Both the position numbers and the translations under genes were made by a program. From assembly GCA_037157565.1 (NCBI GenBank), contig JAZHRO010000036.1, positions 20,944,501-21,008,500 of the forward strand: a DNA stretch of 64,000 bases, in the 5' to 3' direction. Positions 58,698 to 64,000 of this stretch are shown here, in pieces (the first letter of the stretch is position 1; each line of letters starts with the position of its first letter). This DNA comes from Thalassia testudinum. Taxonomy: Eukaryota; Streptophyta; Magnoliopsida; Alismatales; Hydrocharitaceae. The notes below the pieces were generated by a model. That model did not search any database. It was not told where the DNA came from and saw only the letters and a program-made list of their open reading frames with translations.

Positions 58698-60049
58698 TGA
58701 TTAGAGACTCATCATGGCTCCTAATTCATCATTATTAGATAGTTTTCCTAGTTAAATTACTAATGAACAACATTATAATAGGGTTGATTATATAATAAGG
58801 GTAAAAATAGTGCAGACCTTATTTCTACGATAAAATAAGTAAATTAAGGCTTCATAAATATCTATTAATGTTTATTTAATAATGAGGACTCAAGACTAAT
58901 CATTTAGCTATATATAAAGTATTAAATAGAATTTATACTAATTATATGGCCTAAGTAGTTAATTAACTTAGTAATATTAATCACATAAATAAATATTGCT
59001 AAAAGGGGAAAAAATATAACTTAGTGTTATAAATATATTATTTATTTTATTTATAATAATATATAAAAAGTGGAAAAATAAATAATTTAAAATAAGTTTC
59101 AAAAATCACTATTTGCTTTTTAGTCCCTAGGTTTCATGTCAATTAAGTCCTTTTTATTACATATAGATCCGTTACATTTCCATCTGGGTCCTCATACTTT
59201 TCTTTCTCAATTTCTTCTCATCGAAATTGATGGTCAACGTTCATTCTTCACCTTCTTTGATGTCAGCAGCATCGGAGGGTTGACCTTTTCCATGGTCAGC
59301 AAGATTCCTTTCAACAAACTCCTTTCATCCAATGGCTTAGAATCATGCACGTGCTATGAGGACACCTGGAAGCGTCACTATCATTTAAGATGATGATTAG
59401 CTTTCTGGTGTACTTAGACACCTTTCCAGCTAGATTCTTCCCCCCTAAACTCCACCATCACTTATAAATGCCCAGTCTGACCTCTGATTTGAGGTTAGTA
59501 ACTTCCTATCCCTCTTCTTTTCATAGTTGTTCATAGGTTATTCATTCCACACTCTGGTGACCTTCTTCCCTCTTCTTTCGGTCTCCTCTGAGTGAGGAAC
59601 CTCTTCTCCATCTTCCTCTTCCTCCGCTGCATCTCCAGACGAGGCTACATCACCATCCAATCCTTCTTCATGATCGTCTAAGCCGAAGCTTCTACTTCTT
59701 CATCCTTTGATTTCCACAGCTCCGATGAAGAATCAGTGGAGTTCTTCTTCACCATTCATCCAGGTAATAGTAGCTAGAACTTCTTTTCTTAGTTTAGATT
59801 AGATTTAGGTAGTTAGTTAGAGTAGATAGTTATATTACCTACATATTATTTCCTCTTCTCCACTTTTGGTGAACCACTTCACGCTTCGCCGGACTCGATT
59901 TTACTTTGATTTCACACCAACAACACTCCTCACTCTTCCACAATCGCTTTCTACTTCTTAAATTCTATATTTAATCACGTAAATTGTCTAATCCACAACA
60001 CCTTCACCTGAGCAGCTCCACTATTTATGGCAGAACTATTGTAAGGTTT
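58698..60049. mobile_element. D1: unidentified LTR-like fragment
   Basis: RT homology stops at 58697, and at 58698 a TGATTAGAG start begins a very AT-rich stretch, then a CT-rich part with a plus-strand TATAAAT at 59463-59469. The layout (AT-rich start, TATA, pyrimidine-rich leader) suggests a plus-strand LTR. The candidate TSD at the left is ATTAC (58693-58697). The right end is not present, apparently because B3 inserted at 60050. No coding sense found. Confidence 0.4.
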
Positions 60050-62633
60050 CCATTGAGTTTTAGGAAATGCACATTATAGCATGATCAACAAAACCATTAC
60101 AACATTTAAAATTTATAGAGTGCTCGAAAACAAAGAATTGAGTCTGAGGTCATTTGTAGGGAGCAAGTTTGGAATTCACACACTAATCGCAATATAGAAT
60201 CAATGAGCATAATAAATTAAGCACGAGAGATATTCAATGAATCTTACTCAAAACGATATTTAGTTATAAGCCAATTTGTATCTCAAAATTTACTAGGATA
60301 AAAACAATAGGAGAAAACTATAAAATGGTGATTTAGATCACCAACTATTTCCTTCAATGAAGCATATATCCCAAATTTATCAGCCACTCAATATTGCTAC
60401 AATGGTTAGAACCACCACTTAATAACAAATTCCACATCAACCAAATGTACCCACAGCACTACAGATCAAGCCCAAGTCAGATGTCGAAGTCGAACCTCAG
60501 ATGCCTTAAGTCTCAAAGAAGTAGAACGAGTGCCAACATAGAGTCAGAACCCTCTTAGAGATGCCAAGTATAGAACGAATAGGCACACATCTCAAGGGTG
60601 AACAGTGCAAAACCTACCCCTACCCCCTTTAGAATTTCTCCTCCTCTCTTTCTCTAATTGGGTATATGGGTCTGCATAGCAATTGGGTTATCGGATCGAG
60701 AATAGGGTCCAGGCCCACCAGCGTGTATGGTGGGCTAGGAGTGACAAGGTCTGGTGAGTGGGGACCTCATCCCCGAGTGTCAAGGCAAGCAACCTTTGGC
60801 ACGGATTCAACTTATATCCTAGTAGAGCTCTGAAAATGCACGATGTGGGACTATGTGAGCATCTTCCTTCACTTGCGTAGCTACGAATTTCTTCATCAAT
60901 TTGAGCTACTTCTTCGCTGCTTCCTTCTTGATTCAAGACATGGTTCCATTCGCGAGGTGAAGCCGCAGTGCCTAGGCGTGGAGGTAGCAACTCTAATGGC
61001 TGGATAGCAATGGTTGCTGTTGAGGTGGATGGAGGCGGCGGTGGACGTTTGGCGAACCTGAGAAAGATGAATGCAGGCTAAGAGCCTCAATTAGAATGTT
61101 TAGAAGACTCATCGCGGTGTGAGGAGTGCGGTAGCGGTGACAATTTGGTGTGCATATGCATGTGGTGGTCTGTCAAAGTTAGAGAGGGCTTACAAAGATG
61201 GGTCTATTTGGTGGAGCTGTGGAGTGGGTGGACGACAAAATTTGGAGAGGGCTTTTGAAGGTGGAGTTGAGGCAGTGCTAATGGGAGTGATGGCGGGCTA
61301 TTTGGTGGTCTATGGTAGCATAGTGGCTTCGCCGATGGCATCGCCGGAGGTGAAGAAAAAGAGGTGGTGGTTGGATAGCTATCGAATTGTGGTTCTAAAG
61401 ACATAAACCTATACTAGAGAGATAGAGGGAGAGTTTGAGCCAGTTAAGAAAATAGGGAAAGGAGATCTGTGCCAGCTTTGATTGGCTGGTGTCGGAGGGG
61501 ATGAAGGCTCCGATGATAAGGAGCGGAAGACATAGGGAAGGAAGTTTCCTCTGCCTATTGTACGTGGTAGAGAGTGATGAAGAGGAATCTGAGGAGGTCA
61601 CCGAAGCTTGGTCAGAGCAGGTTGAGGAAGGAGGAGAAGAAGATTTTCTAACCTAAACCTTTTTAAGGAAGACGGTTTGGAGTTGGGGGAATTATTATAG
61701 AGCTCAGACTGAACTCTAATTAAGGAAAGAAGCTCACTTGTAACATGAAGCTAAGAATCCCACGATTTCGTGGGTTCACATGGGCTCTCTACCGTGAATT
61801 AGAGTCCAAGATGTTGATTAGATGATTCTCTGCAATGTGAACACCAATCCCACCAAATTTGGTGGGATTTGGATTTCATTTGATGATGTTTTGATCAAGT
61901 CAAAGCTCGTCTATAGGTCGGTTGACCTAATAATGGTGGTAGGGACTAAAACATGAAGAGGAAGAGAAACTTAGGGACCTTATTACAATAAAATTGAAAG
62001 TTAGGGGTTTAAGTGAGAGAAATAGAGATCTTCGAAACTAAATTGCAAATTAGGTCAAGATAGACTCTGATTGGGCCCAAATTTTGGTGCTAACAAAATT
62101 TGGACCCAAGGAATCCAATGGTGCACTTGGATTTTAGTTTTGATCACGTTTGACTAGAAAATTTGCATAGAAACCCAAAGTAGGGTAGAATCCTATCTGT
62201 AACCCTATTCTAAGTCAAAATAGGTTTAGATGGTCAAACCAAGGGTACCAAACATTTTAGAATACTTTTCTATGAATTTTAGGAGGTTTAGAAAAATTTT
62301 ATCTTGACCAAAACCTCTTCAATTTAAGTAGGTCTGAAATCAGGGTTTTGTGTTCTGTTGCGGTTCTCAAAATACGTAAAACCCCATTTCTGTCTATGTG
62401 GACCAACTCTTTGAACTTTAATGCTCAATTGACCTTTAATTAACCCCTGGGTGCCCCTGTAGTTACTCTACATTTGTGATGTGATGTTAAAACAACAGTT
62501 TTAACCCTTTTTATTATTTTTTTCTCAAAATGGACTTGCGTTGAATTACTGTCCTCAGGTGATTATTCAGGACCATTGTCACTTGATTTCAACTAATTCA
62601 AGTTAGCTATGGCTAATGATGTTGTTACCATCA
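60050..62633 (-). repeat. 3' LTR of B3
   Basis: TGTAAGGTTT...TACCATCA, 2584 bases, with the family B start region (CATTATAGCATGATCAACAAAAC, GTCTGAGGTCATTTGTAGGGAGC) and the family end, followed by the PPT at 62634-62650. No PBS precedes it, so it is the outer 3' end of a minus-strand element. Confidence 0.82.
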
Positions 62634-64000
62634 TACCCCCATACCTAACTTTTGCTAGTCCCTTGCAAAATTCTATGGAAAGAACTAGATCTCAAGATAA
62701 TGCTTTGATGTTTAGATGCCTGATATGTGCCACTCTTTAGAAATTAGAATAGAATTCCAATAATTGGCGTAGAGGTACTCAAGTACCACCTAAGATCTAG
62801 ACCTGATAGCTTCAGCCTGGGTCTATTAAGAAGGTTTCTAAGGCCCATAAAAACTGACTAGATGTTTGTTGACACCAACGATTAAAGCACCCTTTGCGTA
62901 GACATATCATGTCCAGGTTTAATTTTCCAGTGCATTTTGACAAGAGAGATATAGAGAAGGATTTTTCAATTTAAGAGTTTTCTCTCTTTTCCTTTTATGT
63001 TTCCCTAAATCCAACCTAGAATTGGCCCTAAACATGGTCTGCATCGGATTCCTTATCCACACCATCAACCATCGAAGGGTCCCTGGCTTTTGATGCTTCG
63101 GGATAGTACCGCCCATGGCAACCCCTAGAACTCCTGGCTTTTGACACTTCGGGATAGTGCTACCCATGGCATTCCGTAGCTAAATTCAGGCCCTAGCAAT
63201 CGACATTTTAGGATAATCTCGCCAATGGCACTTGAACTAGCACAAGGTGCTTACACGCCCCTGGTAGGATATTTAGATATCCTAGGAGACAAGCACCTAG
63301 GAGACGATATGTTAATATGCATCTTCGAGGGAAATATTCTACTTCTCCATGATGGGAACTCATCAAATCAACTTTTGTTTTCAAGCCACTCCTAAGCTAG
63401 ATATTCGAGATGACTTTTCAAAATATAACACTTTTGGAATTATTTCTTTATTAAGCACACTTAGCCAAGCTAGTGTGTGATTTTGGGTGCTTAGGATACC
63501 AAGTCTTGCAAACCAAAGGGTGGATAATGGGGCCGAATAATCCCTAAGCCTTAGACTTAATACATCAACTTCACATTTCCTCAACCTCTTGAGGATTAAT
63601 CTAGATCTTAACAAATACGTGCATGCTTAAGCCATAAAATAATCCCAAGAGGCCTAAGATCAGCACTCTTACTATTCTCCTTATCTCTAGCACTTCAGAA
63701 CTTAATCCTTGTTTTGATTTGGTCTAGAACTTAAGTAGATCCCATATCAATTGCTATGACTATCAATTCTATTTTTGTTTTTGCTCCGTTTTGAAATTTT
63801 GCATTTCCTTCTCCTTTCCTCCTCAAGAAAGATTTTTAATCAATTCTTCAAAATTTTCCTCCCCTCTCTTTTTCTTTTCAGTATGTTTTTTTTGTAAGAA
63901 CCCCTTAGGAAATTGAATTTCCATTTGTTTGTAGTTTAACACCCCCATGCCTAAGTTTTACAATGTCCTCATTGTAAACTAAGGGGTACGAATTCAGCTT
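62634..64000 (-). mobile_element. B3 internal 3' region, runs off the window
   Basis: PPT (plus strand TACCCCCATACCTAAC), three tandem-motif copies (about 63085-63237), near-palindrome TAGGATATTTAGATATCC (from 63265), T-rich stretch, and the internal hairpin/PPT-like tract at 63941-63978. Collinear with B1 8345-9712 and with B2. No coding frame; the orphan protein would lie beyond 64000. Confidence 0.75.

Noticed and set aside
59136..59393. 85-codon frame in D1
   Set aside because: No recognisable domain and surrounded by LTR-like features; treated as chance.
61119..61406. 95-codon plus-strand frame
   Set aside because: Within the B3 LTR in antisense, Gly/Val-rich low complexity, no conservation seen in other B LTRs.

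Overview
This is a plant nuclear DNA window made almost entirely of nested, decayed retrotransposons. I see no host gene, tRNA, rRNA, CRISPR array or bacterial feature. The plant call rests on several signs: primer-binding sites (PBSs) complementary to the 3' end of plant tRNA-Asp, a pol remnant with Ty3/gypsy Athila/Tat-type RT-RNaseH-integrase motifs, a plant L1-type LINE, and 5-bp target-site duplications (TSDs). The density of nesting suggests a repeat-rich seed-plant genome; I cannot name the species.

I use working family names. Family A (minus strand, LTR about 1.8-1.9 kb): A1 (1-2019 plus 19695-25490), A2 (26742-55595), A3 (45752-53086). Family B (minus strand, LTR about 2.4-2.7 kb): B0 (25780-26741 plus 55596-58697), B1 (5872-15452), B2 (31661-45152), B3 (60050 to beyond the window end). 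Family C (plus strand, LTR about 1.85 kb): C1 (2020-19694). D1 (58698-60049) is an unidentified LTR-like piece. One LINE lies at 35359-40514.

The insertion order can be read from the TSDs. Left stack: A1 was split by C1 (TSD TAGCC), and C1 was split by B1 (TSD GGTAC, inside the C1 reading frame). Right stack: the B0 3' LTR was split by A2 (TTTCG/TTCCG). A2 was then split twice, by B2 (GGTAG/GGTAA, inside the A2 reading frame) and by A3 (ACGAG, in the A2 leader). B2 in turn received the LINE. At the far right, the B0 pol remnant stops at D1, and D1 stops at B3.

A1, A2, A3, B1, B2 and C1 have LTR, PBS and polypurine tract (PPT) or parts of them, but carry no gag, protease, RT or integrase that I can recognise. 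Each family has one long acidic reading frame of unknown function. All share a PBS for tRNA-Asp, a PPT reading TAGGCATGGGGGTA on the sense strand, and an internal hairpin followed by a second PPT-like tract. The only LTR-element pol sequence is the decayed RT-RNaseH-integrase fragment at 56969-58697. It is joined to a B-type LTR in the same orientation, so B0 looks like the remains of the autonomous partner, and the other elements look like non-autonomous passengers of an Athila/Tat-type system.

The most unusual local structures are the A1 right end (a truncated LTR-to-internal junction present twice in a 2.06-kb tandem unit, followed by a PBS that seems to include the T-arm of tRNA-Asp), the orphan reading frames, the repeated 3' control-like region shared by B and C, and a 289-bp single-copy island with three E2F-like GGCGCCAAAA motifs.
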